The translations under genes were made by a program, and so were the position numbers. Positions 18,609 to 27,160 of a stretch of DNA of 64,000 nt are shown here, piece by piece (position 1 is the stretch's first letter; the number at the start of each line of letters is the position of its first letter). The DNA comes from Bradyrhizobium sp. CCBAU 53351 (GTDB lineage Bacteria > Pseudomonadota > Alphaproteobacteria > Rhizobiales > Xanthobacteraceae), in NCBI RefSeq assembly GCF_015291745.1, contig NZ_CP030059.1, positions 4,801,501 to 4,865,500 of the forward strand, written 5' to 3'. The notes under the pieces were generated by a model, which made no database searches, was not told the DNA's origin, and was given only the letters and a program-made list of their open reading frames with translations.

Positions 18609-19643
18609 GTGCTGGACATCTTGAAGGGGCGCGGCGCAAACGGCTCGAACGGCGAGAAGATTGGCCTTGGCCCCACCCGCCGTCCCGTCATCGGCCTTGC
18701 CCTCGGCGGCGGCGCGGCGCGCGGCTTTGCCCATATCGGAATCCTCAGGACCCTGCTTGCCAACGGCATCGTGCCCGACGTCGTGGTCGGCACCTCCATC
18801 GGCGCCGTGGTCGGCGGCCTGCATGCGGCCGGGCGGCTCGAGACGTTCGAAGATTGGGGGCGCAGCCTGCAAGGCATGCGCAACATCCTCGGCTATCTCG
18901 ACATCCGCCTCAATGGATCCGGCCTGCTCGGCGGCGAGAAGCTTGCGGGCCGCCTTGAGGACGCGGTTGGGCAGACCTTGATCGAGGATTTACCGGTGAA
19001 ATTCGCGAGCGTCGCGACCGAAGTCCGCACCGGCCATGAGATCTGGCTGACGCGTGGCCGCCTGGTCGATGCGATGCGCGCGTCCTACGCGCTGCCCGGG
19101 ATCTTCCAGCCCATGCTGATCGGCGACCGCTGGCTGGTCGACGGCGCGCTGGTCAATCCCGTGCCGGTCTCGGCCGCCCGCGCGCTCGGCGCCGAAATCG
19201 TCATCGCCGCAAATCTTTCCAGCGACATCTTCACCCATTCCACGACGATCCATTCGCATGGCGCACCGCCCACCCCGGTGGTGCCGGAGGCGGAAGAACC
19301 GGCGGCCAAGCGGCGCTTCCCGCGGCTATTCTCTCCCGAGAGGACCATGAAGCGCGAATTCTTCGGCGGCAACGGCCGGCCCGGCATCTCCTCGGTGATG
19401 GTCGATGCCTTCAACATCATGCAGGACCGCATCACCCGCGCCCGCCTCGCCGGCGATCCCCCGGATCTGCTGATCTCGCCACGGATCGGCCAGTTCGGCT
19501 GGTTCGACTTCCATCGCTCCGAGGACCTGATCGCCCACGGTGCGCGCGCCGCCGAGCGCGCGCTGGACTCCATCCAGGAGGCGATCGATGTGCTGGCGCC
19601 GGCGCCCGCGGGGCACGCGCCGAAAGCGGACGATGGCGCCTGA
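18609..19643 (+). CDS. Patatin-like phospholipase (RssA/YchK type)
   Basis: 344 residues from a GTG at 18609 behind TAGGAGAG. All catalytic elements of the patatin fold are present: the glycine-rich oxyanion loop LGGGAARGFAHIG (~residues 33-45), the nucleophile elbow GTSIG (Ser in G-x-S-x-G, ~62), and the aspartate of the dyad in VDGALVNPVPV (~180). The family comprises lipid acyl hydrolases with cytosolic or membrane-associated location. The C-terminal ~120 residues contain a charged insertion before a conserved helical end. It meets the convergent CBS gene end to end with no gap. Confidence 0.93.
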   Translation: MLDILKGRGANGSNGEKIGLGPTRRPVIGLALGGGAARGFAHIGILRTLLANGIVPDVVVGTSIGAVVGGLHAAGRLETFEDWGRSLQGMRNILGYLDIRLNGSGLLGGEKLAGRLEDAVGQTLIEDLPVKFASVATEVRTGHEIWLTRGRLVDAMRASYALPGIFQPMLIGDRWLVDGALVNPVPVSAARALGAEIVIAANLSSDIFTHSTTIHSHGAPPTPVVPEAEEPAAKRRFPRLFSPERTMKREFFGGNGRPGISSVMVDAFNIMQDRITRARLAGDPPDLLISPRIGQFGWFDFHRSEDLIAHGARAAERALDSIQEAIDVLAPAPAGHAPKADDGA

Positions 19644-20072
19644 TCAGGCGGTCTTGATGTAGTCGCGCAGGGCTTCCTGCTCGGACTCGTATTCCTGGAC
19701 CCGGCGCTTGACGATGTCGCCGATCGAGATCAGGCCAACCACCTTGCCGTTGTCGATCACGGGCAGATGGCGGAACTTGCCCGATGTCATCATCTCCATG
19801 AGCTCGGCGACCGTATCGGTCTCCTTGCAGGTGACGACCTTGCGGGTCATGACCTGAGCCACCGGCTCTTCCAGGACGGCGGCGCCGCGCTCGCCGAGCA
19901 CGCGCACGATGTCGCGCTCCGACAGGATGCCTTCGAGCCGGCTCTGGTTCATCACCAGCACCGCACCGATCTTCTTCTCGCCGAGCAGCTTGACCGCGGT
20001 CGCCAGCTTGGCGTCGGGCTCGACGCTCATGATCTGGTGGCCCTTGGTGTTGAGAATGGAACGTACCGTCAT
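19644..20072 (-). CDS. CBS-domain pair protein
   Basis: 142 residues from the ATG at 20072 (MTVRSILNTKGHQI), with GGGAGG at the right distance. Two CBS motifs fill the protein: one near residues 8-60 (ending IGAVLVMNQSRLEGILSERDI) and one near 75-130 (FRHLPVIDNGKVVGLISIGDI). Such stand-alone pairs bind adenine nucleotides or other ligands and regulate partner proteins. No partner is suggested by the neighbours. Confidence 0.93.
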   Translation of the reverse strand: MTVRSILNTKGHQIMSVEPDAKLATAVKLLGEKKIGAVLVMNQSRLEGILSERDIVRVLGERGAAVLEEPVAQVMTRKVVTCKETDTVAELMEMMTSGKFRHLPVIDNGKVVGLISIGDIVKRRVQEYESEQEALRDYIKTA

Positions 20073-20260
20073 TGTCGCCTCCCTGAATCCGAGCCGTCCG
20101 CCTTGGCGGTCAGGACTTGTTCTTCGAGTCTTCAACTAACAGTTTCGGCGCGGGTTGCATGCTCGCGCGCTTGTCGAAGCGTTGCCTCTATGGGCTTGTC
20201 GCTTCGGAACATTCTTCGCGGAAATGATGGATGAATTCGGGCCGCGCCGCAAGCGCCGCT

Positions 20261-21091
20261 TCAAATACGGTCTGAAACGTCCTGTGATGACGCATCCGCA
20301 GCATCGTTTCGCGCGCGCGGCACGGGATCGAACAGGGTGAACAGCAACAGGCCGGCGAAGAAGCCGCCGATATGCGCCTGCCAGGCGACGCTCGTGGTTT
20401 CGGAATCGATGCCGATCGCGCCGACGCCGAAGATGATGTTGACACCGAACCACACCGCGAGGAAACCGACCACCCGTCCGTCGCGCAGCGCGCGCGACAG
20501 CGGCAGCGCCGGAACCCTTGCCGCGGTATCCGCGTCCGAACGGTTGAACGACAGGAAACTGCCGCGGACGAACGCGAAGCGGATGGCGGCGGCCATCGCG
20601 CCGGACACCGAGGCCGAGGCCCCGATCATCGGCGCCACCGCATGCTCATGGGTGACGAGATGGGCGAGCGCGCCGGCCGCCGCCGTCACCGCTAGAAACA
20701 GGAAGAACCTGACGGCGCCGAAGCGCCGCGCCAGCGCGCTGCCGAACGGCAACAGCCACAGCACGTTGAAGCCGAGATGGGTCAGGTTGGCGTGCAGCAG
20801 CGAATAGGTGACGAAGCTCCAGACCTTGGCCCCGGTGCCGCCGGGGATCTGCAGATTGAGCAGCGAGGAATCGTAGCGCTTCGGGATGAAGCCGAAGACG
20901 TCGATGGTCCAGTTCTCGAGTTCCGGCGGCAGCAGCACCCGCAGATGGATCACCGCCAGCAGCAGGATATAGGCCGTCAGCGCGAACGGCAGCGTCAGGA
21001 TCGGCTCGCGCGGAGCCTCCTCATGAACCACCTGGACCGCCGGCAGGCCGGGCTGAGGATCTTGCGACGAATCGTGCGGCGGGGAATCCAA
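20261..21091 (-). CDS. Rhomboid-family intramembrane serine protease
   Basis: 276 residues if translation starts at the TTG at 21091; no in-frame ATG exists near the domain, and the start is uncertain because the ribosome binding site is poor. The rhomboid core is clear: first helix FALTAYILLLAVI, H-x3-H in LLHANLTHLGFN on helix 2, catalytic serine in GASASVSG on helix 4, and catalytic histidine in AHIGGFFAG on helix 6. An insertion of ~40 polar residues separates helices 4 and 5. It cleaves membrane proteins within the bilayer; its substrate is unknown. A strong terminator lies just upstream, so it has its own promoter or depends on read-through. Confidence 0.85.
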   Translation of the reverse strand: MDSPPHDSSQDPQPGLPAVQVVHEEAPREPILTLPFALTAYILLLAVIHLRVLLPPELENWTIDVFGFIPKRYDSSLLNLQIPGGTGAKVWSFVTYSLLHANLTHLGFNVLWLLPFGSALARRFGAVRFFLFLAVTAAAGALAHLVTHEHAVAPMIGASASVSGAMAAAIRFAFVRGSFLSFNRSDADTAARVPALPLSRALRDGRVVGFLAVWFGVNIIFGVGAIGIDSETTSVAWQAHIGGFFAGLLLFTLFDPVPRARNDAADASSQDVSDRI

Positions 21092-21167
21092 GGCAGCTTC
21101 GCTTTCAGGCGCGATCGGAGCGATCCCCTTGCAGATAGTCGCCTTTGCCAGCCTTGCGCAAGTGCAC

Positions 21168-21202
21168 AAAAGGAAAAGGCAGGGCCCTGGGAAGCCCTGC
21201 CT
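21168..21202 (-). terminator. Rho-independent terminator
   Basis: On the minus strand a perfect 9-bp stem AGGCAGGGC/GCCCTGCCT with an 8-base loop is followed by TTTCCTTTT. The plus-strand side has no T-run, so it acts on leftward transcription. It sits 77 bases upstream of the chosen rhomboid start. Confidence 0.7.
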
Positions 21203-21332
21203 ATCCGTGTCGGCCTTCCGGTGCCCCAGGGAATGAAGGTGAATCCCCACCCCTCCCCGGCCCGTGGCCAAACTGTTTGACGCCCTGTGTACAGACCCCG
21301 CCGAGAACCTGGAGAAACCGGCGGAGATAACC
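21168..21332 (-). ncRNA. Candidate small RNA upstream of the rhomboid gene
   Basis: Inferred from a possible promoter on the minus strand (TTGCCC at 21360-21365, TATGGT at 21339-21344, 15-base spacer) and a strong terminator ending at 21168. The ~165-base transcript would fold into several hairpins, including CTCCGCCG/CGGCGGGG near its 5' end. It could equally be a leader with premature termination for the rhomboid gene. No known RNA family was recognised. Confidence 0.35.
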
Positions 21333-21374
21333 GCGATCACCATAGCAGCGCGGCGCGAGGGGCAAAGCGCATAG

Positions 21375-21390
21375 TTAACTTAACGTTAAC
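21375..21390 (+). promoter_or_regulatory. CtrA-like box
   Basis: TTAA-N7-TTAAC, the full consensus for the cell-cycle regulator CtrA of alphaproteobacteria, 150 bases before the PAS_5 gene. The site has a third TTAA inside, giving a GTTAAC repeat. It also overlaps the upstream side of the candidate small-RNA promoter. Confidence 0.45.
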
Positions 21391-21540
21391 GACGCAAAGA
21401 CCGGCTTAACTGAGCCGAAAACGCCGCCACGGCATGGACGCTGCAAATCCCCTCCTGCACAACAAACAAGGGATCGTGGCTGCACTGAAGCGGGACAGGT
21501 TTGTCCCCTGGAGGTTGCGGCCCGGGGTAAGCGTTCAGAC

Positions 21541-22095
21541 ATGAAACATCCGTCGAGCCGCGCGTTCTTCGCGTATTGGGACGAAAAGCGTGGCGCCGCA
21601 CGGGCCCCCGACCGGGCCGACATCGATCCGGCCGCGGTCCGCGGCCTGCTCGGCGACATTTTCGTACTCTCCTGCGAGCCGAAGCTCGGGTTCCCGTTCC
21701 GCGTCGCCGGCACACGCGTCTGCGCACTGGCGGGGCGTGACCTCAAGGACCAGAGCTTCGCGGCCCTGTTCGACGAGGAAAGCCGCAGCGAGATCGAGGA
21801 GATCACGACCATCGTCGCCGACGAGGCGCTAGGCGCGATCGCCGGCGTCACGGCCGTGCGCGAGGACGGCAGCAAAGCCTATATCGAGCTGTTGCTGCTG
21901 CCCTTCAACGCCCGCCCGCATACGCCGGTGAGCGTGACGGGTGTGCTCGCGCCGTTCGACGACGAATGCGGCGCGCTGTCCACCTTCACCCTCACCTCCT
22001 GGCGCTATCTGCACCAGCCGGAGAAATTGCTGCCGCGCGCGATCCGGAAATTGCAGATCGCACGTGGGCTGATGGTGTACGAGGGACTGCGATAG
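21541..22095 (+). CDS. PAS_5-family (PF07310-like) protein
   Basis: 184 residues. The opening FFAYWDEKRG and the ADIDPAAVRGLLGDIFVL segment, followed by FRVAGTRVCALAGRDLKDQSF, are characteristic of the alphaproteobacterial PAS_5 family. There is one PAS-like domain (~30-140) and no output domain. In Caulobacter related proteins include MopJ, which acts in cell-cycle and stress signalling under CtrA. The CtrA-like box upstream fits that picture, but the link is inference. Confidence 0.85.
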   Translation: MKHPSSRAFFAYWDEKRGAARAPDRADIDPAAVRGLLGDIFVLSCEPKLGFPFRVAGTRVCALAGRDLKDQSFAALFDEESRSEIEEITTIVADEALGAIAGVTAVREDGSKAYIELLLLPFNARPHTPVSVTGVLAPFDDECGALSTFTLTSWRYLHQPEKLLPRAIRKLQIARGLMVYEGLR

Positions 22096-22204
22096 CCTTT
22101 CGTCCCGCGTGCGGATGGCCGTTTTTGCCGGATCTGCGTCATTCCTGATGTCGCTCGGAGCGACTAGCTTCCGCCTCGCGTGAAGCAACAAGGGTGACGA
22201 GAGC

Positions 22205-23338
22205 ATGACATGGCGCATTCTGGCGTTGAGCGGCGTCGGCTGCGTGGCGCTGCTTGCAGCGTTGGGCGGGATCTGGCTACTCATGCTGCCTGGCACGCCG
22301 GCTCAGGGAACCACGTCCGCGATATCCCAGGACGAGACCGTGGCAACGCTTGCGGCGCTGCGGCCGCCAAAGCGTAAACGCCCGCAGATCGCCATCGTCG
22401 GCATCAACGACATGAGCGAGACCACCGACTATCTGATGCCCTACGGCATTCTCGCGCGCGCCGACGTCGCCGAGGTGCAGACATTGGCGACCCGGCCCGG
22501 ACCCGTCACGCTCTATCCCGCGCTGAAAGTGCAGCCGCATGCGACCATCGCCGAGTTCGACGCTGCGCATCCCGACGGCGCCGATTACGTCATTGTGCCC
22601 GCGATGAGCCACGAGGACGATGCCGTCGTCTTGCAGTGGATCAGGAGCCAGGCCGGCAAGGGCGCGATCATCATTGGCGTCTGCGTCGGTGCCAAGGTCG
22701 TCGCCAACAGCGGGCTGCTCGACGGCCGGCAGGCCACTACGCACTGGTATTCCGTGCGCGATCTGCAGAAGCATTCCGCGATCCGCTATGTCGCGGATCG
22801 CAGGCTGGTGGTCGACCGCGGCGTTGCGACGACGACCGGCATCACCGCATCCATGCCGATGGCGCTGACCCTGGTTGAGGCCATCGCCGGCCGCGCCAAG
22901 GCGGAGGCGGTCGCCCGCGAGATCGGTCTTGCGCATTGGGATGCGCGCCACCGCAGCGAGGCGTTCCAGTTCACCCGCCCCTTCGCGCTGACGGCGATCG
23001 CCAACACGCTGGCATTCTGGAATCGCGAGCAGCTCGGAATCGCACTGACATCAGGCATCGACGAAGTCTCGCTCGCGCTCGTGGCCGATGCGTGGTCGCG
23101 CACCTATCGCTCGCGGGCCCTTACCGTCGCAGGCACGGCGGAGCCGCAGACGAGCCGCGGCGGTCTGCACATCCTGCCCGACGAGGTCACGGCCGGCTGG
23201 CCGGCAAGGCAGATGCCGCCGGCTACCGCCGACCTGCCGCCGGCGCAAGCATTGGACCAGACGTTGCGCGCCATCGATGCACGCTACGGGCCGCGCACGG
23301 CTGACTTCGTCGCGATGCAGCTGGAATATCCACGATGA
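22205..23338 (+). CDS. Membrane-anchored DJ-1/PfpI-like protein
   Basis: 377 residues. An N-terminal hydrophobic segment (~4-30) anchors the protein. Residues ~58-225 resemble the DJ-1/PfpI fold as found in the sensory half of GlxA-type AraC regulators: QIAIVGINDMSETTDYLMPYG at the first strand and the nucleophile elbow GVCVGAKVVANSG. There is no helix-turn-helix; instead residues ~270-370 contain what looks like part of a second DJ-1-like unit (GIDEVSLALVADAWSRTY, then SRGGLHILPDE). Role unknown. A chaperone, hydrolase or ligand-binding function is possible. Confidence 0.75.
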   Translation: MTWRILALSGVGCVALLAALGGIWLLMLPGTPAQGTTSAISQDETVATLAALRPPKRKRPQIAIVGINDMSETTDYLMPYGILARADVAEVQTLATRPGPVTLYPALKVQPHATIAEFDAAHPDGADYVIVPAMSHEDDAVVLQWIRSQAGKGAIIIGVCVGAKVVANSGLLDGRQATTHWYSVRDLQKHSAIRYVADRRLVVDRGVATTTGITASMPMALTLVEAIAGRAKAEAVAREIGLAHWDARHRSEAFQFTRPFALTAIANTLAFWNREQLGIALTSGIDEVSLALVADAWSRTYRSRALTVAGTAEPQTSRGGLHILPDEVTAGWPARQMPPATADLPPAQALDQTLRAIDARYGPRTADFVAMQLEYPR

Positions 23339-23391
23339 CGACACGGCAGCGCACCGGCTGTCGCCGATGCACTGTGTCTGCGTAAAGGCCG

Positions 23392-23778
23392 TTACGGCAT
23401 CGCCAGATGCCAGGCGCCGTTCAGAAAGCCGTCGCCGGTGACATCGCCGGGCTTCTGGTCCTTGGCGAAGGTGTAGAGCGGCTTGCCCTTGTAGGCCCAT
23501 TGCTTCGAGCCGTCGTCGCGGGTGATGATGGTGTAGCCGTCGCCGGCAGCGTCGCTCGCCTCGGCCTTCAGCACCGGCCAGTTCGTCGCGCATGGACCGT
23601 TGCAGGCGGACTTGCCGTCCATGTCCTTGTCGAAAGTGTAGAGCGTCATGCCTTTGGCATCGGTGAGCACGTTGCCCTTCTCGGTCTTGCCGGTCTTGGT
23701 CGGCGGCGCGGCGAAGGCTGTGGGAACGATCGCGAGCGACATTGCGAGCGCGAGCGCGAGGCGGATCGAAGACGTCAT
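23392..23778 (-). CDS. COG4315-type secreted repeat protein
   Basis: 128 residues from the ATG at 23778 behind CAGGAG. A signal peptide (~1-23, ending AFA-AP) precedes two copies of the PF03640-like repeat: GMTLYTFDKDMDGKSACNG-PCATNWPVL and KQWAYKGKPLYTFAKDQKPGD. The paired cysteines in C-N-G-P-C are conserved in the family. Such predicted periplasmic lipoprotein-like proteins are widespread and uncharacterised. Confidence 0.9.
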   Translation of the reverse strand: MTSSIRLALALAMSLAIVPTAFAAPPTKTGKTEKGNVLTDAKGMTLYTFDKDMDGKSACNGPCATNWPVLKAEASDAAGDGYTIITRDDGSKQWAYKGKPLYTFAKDQKPGDVTGDGFLNGAWHLAMP

Positions 23779-23924
23779 GAGTTCTCCTGTCATGCAATTG
23801 GCTTGCATGGGTAGGACGCCGCGCGTGGCCTGATATTCCTGAGATGGCGGCCAGGATATTTTTCGCTGCGCGCATCAAGGCAGCGGAATAAACTGAACCA
23901 ACCGAGACGGAACGACGGAAAGAC

Positions 23925-24431
23925 ATGAGCAAGCCGCATTGGCGTCCCGCCCACGCATCCGACCTGCCCGCGATCAGCGCCATCGCGGCACGGGTTCATC
24001 CTGGTCTTCCTGAAAGGCCAGAAGTCATCGACGAGAAGATGCGGCTCTATCCCGATGGCTGCCGCGTGCTCATTGCCGACGACGAGATCGCCGGCTACGG
24101 CCTCGCGCATCCCTGGAAGCTGCATCAGATCCCGCCGCTCGACCGCTTGCTCGAACGCCTGCCCGAAGACGCGGACTGTCTCTATGTCCACGACGTCGCC
24201 GTGATGCCCGAGTTTCGCGGCGGCGTTCTGCGCGCCTATATCGCCGATATCGAGCAACTCGCGCGCGCATCACGCATCGCAACGCTCGCGCTGGTCTCGG
24301 TCTACGCCACGCGGCCGATGTGGCAGCGTCTCGGCTTTCGGCCCGTCGCCGTGGACGCCGCACTGCGCGCAAAGCTCGCATCCTATGGCGAAGGCGCGAC
24401 GTATATGCTGCGCGACCTCGCCGCGGCGTAG
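23925..24431 (+). CDS. GNAT-family N-acetyltransferase
   Basis: 168 residues from an ATG behind GGAAAG. It has the GNAT topology: an N-terminal WRPAHASDLPAISAIAARVHPG, the core strand VHDVAVMPEFRGG with a shortened acetyl-CoA pyrophosphate loop (RGGVLRAYI instead of the usual Q/R-x-x-G-x-G/A), and a C-terminal ATRPMWQRLGFRPV strand-turn typical of the family. The loop change is notable but tolerated in some members. Substrate unknown. Confidence 0.85.
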   Translation: MSKPHWRPAHASDLPAISAIAARVHPGLPERPEVIDEKMRLYPDGCRVLIADDEIAGYGLAHPWKLHQIPPLDRLLERLPEDADCLYVHDVAVMPEFRGGVLRAYIADIEQLARASRIATLALVSVYATRPMWQRLGFRPVAVDAALRAKLASYGEGATYMLRDLAAA

Positions 24432-24557
24432 GGTCCCTGCCCGGCCGGCCAGCTCACGCGGGCGTGAACCGGCGCCCTCGAACCGGATCAGATCAGGCCC
24501 CGTCGAAGGTGTGTGCGAGCCGTTCCGGTCTCGCCAAACCGAGGCTGGAGAACATCC

Positions 24558-24869
24558 ATGAAGCTCACCCTGTCGAAAGTTGCTTTGATTGCATGCGTTG
24601 CGACGAGCGCGTTCGCAACGACCAGCGCCAACGCGGCGCCCCACCGAACCGACGGCTGCCAGTTCGGCTTCTTCGAAAGCTGTGGCATCGTCACGGAGTC
24701 GACGACCCCGGGCCGCGCACGCCGCCCCGTCGCTCGTCTCGCCAACGATACCTCGCCGACTTACATGAAGCAGACCGATCCCCGCTACAGCTCGTCCATG
24801 CGTGATGCCGGCGGCGGCGGAGGTGGCGGTGGCGGAGGTGGTGGCGGCGGCGGTGGCGGCGGCCGCTGA
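24558..24869 (+). CDS. Small secreted protein with C-terminal polyglycine tail
   Basis: 103 residues from the ATG at 24558 (MKLTLSKVALIACVATSAFA) behind GGAG. A signal peptide is followed by a short domain with two cysteines (GCQFGFFESCGIV) that could form a disulfide, a polar middle, and a run of 18 glycines before a final arginine. The glycine codons are mixed GGC/GGT/GGA, so the run has been partly randomised. A structural or surface role is possible; no family assigned. Confidence 0.75.
   Translation: MKLTLSKVALIACVATSAFATTSANAAPHRTDGCQFGFFESCGIVTESTTPGRARRPVARLANDTSPTYMKQTDPRYSSSMRDAGGGGGGGGGGGGGGGGGGR
24810..24863 (+). repeat. Glycine-codon triplet tract
   Basis: Eighteen GGN codons in a row at the end of the small secreted protein gene. 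The tract could vary in length by slippage. Confidence 0.8.
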
Positions 24870-24889
24870 GCACACACCTGACCTTTCAG

Positions 24890-24921
24890 ATGATGCCGCC
24901 GGTGCAATCCGGCGGCATCAT
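24890..24921. terminator. Bidirectional terminator hairpin between convergent genes
   Basis: A perfect 13-bp stem (ATGATGCCGCCGG/CCGGCGGCATCAT) with a 6-base loop. It lies between the stop of the polyglycine gene and the end of the helicase gene, with only short T-rich flanks. Confidence 0.65.
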
Positions 24922-24947
24922 TTCCGTTCGTTCTGAGCGGCGGCGGC

Positions 24948-26894
24948 TTAGCCGCGATGCTTTTTCTTCTTCGCTTTCTTTCCAGGCGCGCCCTGCGCAG
25001 GCCACGGTGTGACCGAAGGCTCTGCGCGACCCGGCTTGTTCTTGTGCTTCTTTTTCTGAGCGAAAGACGGAGCATCGTCGAATTTCGGCCCGCGCTCGCC
25101 GTGAGGCTTGCTGCGTGGCTTGAATTCACCCTTGTCGCGCGGACGATCGTCGCGACGTTCACGATGATCGCTGTCGCGGCCCTCGCGCCGAGGCGCGTGG
25201 GACCGCTCTTCCGCAGCCTCTTGTCGCTGCGGCGCCTCCGTCATCGGCTCGATGCGGATGCTGTCTTCCTTGTCCGGACGCTTGATCTTGGCGGCAAAGG
25301 ATTCGGCGGCCCGCACGGAAATCTCGAACTCGGTGGTGGTGTCCATGATCTTGATGGCGCCGATGTCGCGCTTGTCGATGCCGCCGCGGCGGCAGATCAT
25401 CGGCAGCAGCCAGCGCGCTTCCGCATTCTTGCGCCGTCCGATCGCGGCGCGGAACCAGACGCTGCCCTCCGCCATGGCGTGTTTCGAGGACGCCTTTCCG
25501 GACTTTGATCGCGGCTTGGCGGCGCGATCGTCGCCGCCTTCAAACCTGTCGCGGCCGCGATCGTCGCGCGGCCGGCCGCTGCGCTCGCCGGGATCGATGA
25601 TGTCCTCGGGCGACGGCAGCCGTGCGCGATAGAGCCGCGCCAGTGCGGCGGCGATGTCCTCGGCCGAGCGCTCGGCCAGCAAGGCCTGCGCCAGAGCCTG
25701 GTCGTCGGGGGTCGTCTCCTCGGTGAACAGCACGTCCTTCATGCGCTCGTGATCGAGCTTGCGGATCTCGTCCGCCTGCGGCGCCGTGCCCCAGGCCGCG
25801 TCCACCCCTGCGAGATTGAGCAGCAGCTCGGCGCGCCGCCGTCGCGCCGGCGGCACCAGCAGGACGCTCGTCCCCTTGCGGCCCGCGCGACCGGTGCGGC
25901 CCGAGCGATGCTGCATCACCTCGGCGTCGTTGGGCAGGTCGGCGTGAATGACGAGGTCGAGGCTCGGCAGATCGATGCCGCGAGCGGCGACGTCGGTCGC
26001 AACGCAGACGCGGGCGCGGCCATCGCGCAGCGACTGCAGCGCCAGGGTGCGCTCGTTCTGGGTCAATTCGCCCGAGAGAGCGACGACGGAAAAGCCGCGC
26101 TCCAGCAGTGCTGCCTGCAAATGCCTGACATGATCGCGCGTGCTGCAAAACACCAGCGCGCTCGGCGCCTCGAAGAAGCGCAGCACGTTGACGACGGCAT
26201 GCTCGGCATCGGCGGGCGCGATCCGGATCGCGCGATACTCGATATCGGCGTGACCGCCTTCATCGCCGGCGACCTCGATCCGGAATGCCTGCCGCTGATA
26301 TTGCTTGGCCAGCGCGACGATGCCGCGCGGGAAGGTCGCCGAGAACAGCAAGGTGCGACGCGTCTCCGGCGTGGTCTCGAGGATGAATTCCATGTCCTCG
26401 CGGAAGCCGAGATTGAGCATCTCGTCGGCCTCGTCGAGGACGACCGCCTTCAATTCGGAGATATCGAGACGGCCGCGGCGCAAATGGTCGCAGAGCCGGC
26501 CGGGCGTGCCGACGACAATATGGGCGCCGGCGGCAAGCTCGCGCTGCTCGCGACGCGGATCCATGCCACCGACGCAGGAGACGACGCGTCCGCCCGTATG
26601 CCCATAGAGCCAGGCAAGCTCGCGCTGGACCTGCATGGCAAGCTCGCGGGTCGGCGCTACGATCAGGGCGAGCGGTGCGGCCGCGGCGGCAAACTGCTCG
26701 GCATCGCCGAGCAGATCCCTGGCCATGGCGAGGCCATAAGCGAGGGTTTTGCCGGAGCCGGTCTGGGCCGAAACCAGGAGGTCGCGATTGGCGGCTTCCT
26801 CCGCCAGCACGGCGAGCTGAACGGGGGTCGGAGAATCATAGTTCCGCTCGGCCAAAGCTCGGGCGAGCGGCGGGGTCAGGGCCGGAAAAGACAC
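24948..26894 (-). CDS. DEAD-box ATP-dependent RNA helicase
   Basis: 648 residues from the GTG at 26894 (VSFPALTPPLARALAERNY), where the family's N-terminus begins; the open frame continues upstream but that part looks non-coding. Motifs in order: the Q-motif region (NYDSPTPVQ), AQTGSGKT (I), PTRELA (Ia), VLDEADEML (II), SAT (III), and HRSGRTGRAGRKG (VI). After the helicase core (~1-370) comes a DbpA-like RNA-binding region (~450-560, WFRAAIGRRKNAEARWLLP) and a very basic tail ending KKAKKKKHRG. This is the CsdA/DeaD layout used in ribosome assembly and cold adaptation. Confidence 0.93.
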   Translation of the reverse strand: MSFPALTPPLARALAERNYDSPTPVQLAVLAEEAANRDLLVSAQTGSGKTLAYGLAMARDLLGDAEQFAAAAAPLALIVAPTRELAMQVQRELAWLYGHTGGRVVSCVGGMDPRREQRELAAGAHIVVGTPGRLCDHLRRGRLDISELKAVVLDEADEMLNLGFREDMEFILETTPETRRTLLFSATFPRGIVALAKQYQRQAFRIEVAGDEGGHADIEYRAIRIAPADAEHAVVNVLRFFEAPSALVFCSTRDHVRHLQAALLERGFSVVALSGELTQNERTLALQSLRDGRARVCVATDVAARGIDLPSLDLVIHADLPNDAEVMQHRSGRTGRAGRKGTSVLLVPPARRRRAELLLNLAGVDAAWGTAPQADEIRKLDHERMKDVLFTEETTPDDQALAQALLAERSAEDIAAALARLYRARLPSPEDIIDPGERSGRPRDDRGRDRFEGGDDRAAKPRSKSGKASSKHAMAEGSVWFRAAIGRRKNAEARWLLPMICRRGGIDKRDIGAIKIMDTTTEFEISVRAAESFAAKIKRPDKEDSIRIEPMTEAPQRQEAAEERSHAPRREGRDSDHRERRDDRPRDKGEFKPRSKPHGERGPKFDDAPSFAQKKKHKNKPGRAEPSVTPWPAQGAPGKKAKKKKHRG

Positions 26895-27160
26895 GGGATG
26901 GAGAACCTTGGTTAATTCAGGCGCGGCGACAATGAGCCGAGAGGCCTGAGGCTGGCGTGCGCGGCAATCGGCCCGGCCGCACGCTGGCGATTTGATCTGG
27001 CCGCTCTTTACGCCAAGCGCGCGGAAATCACCATGCCTATGTTGCATGGCTTCGCAAGGAGAACCGCGCCTGAGGGTTGCAGCGGACACCCTATCCGACG
27101 ATGCTAAACATATCCGGTGACTGAGTTGGGTTCAGGCGAAATAGCGGGTGGAGCGCAACG

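Noticed and set aside
21168..21345. Identification of the candidate small RNA as 6S RNA
   Set aside because: Length is similar, but the fold looks like several short hairpins and not one long stem with a central bubble, and the usual neighbour gene is absent.
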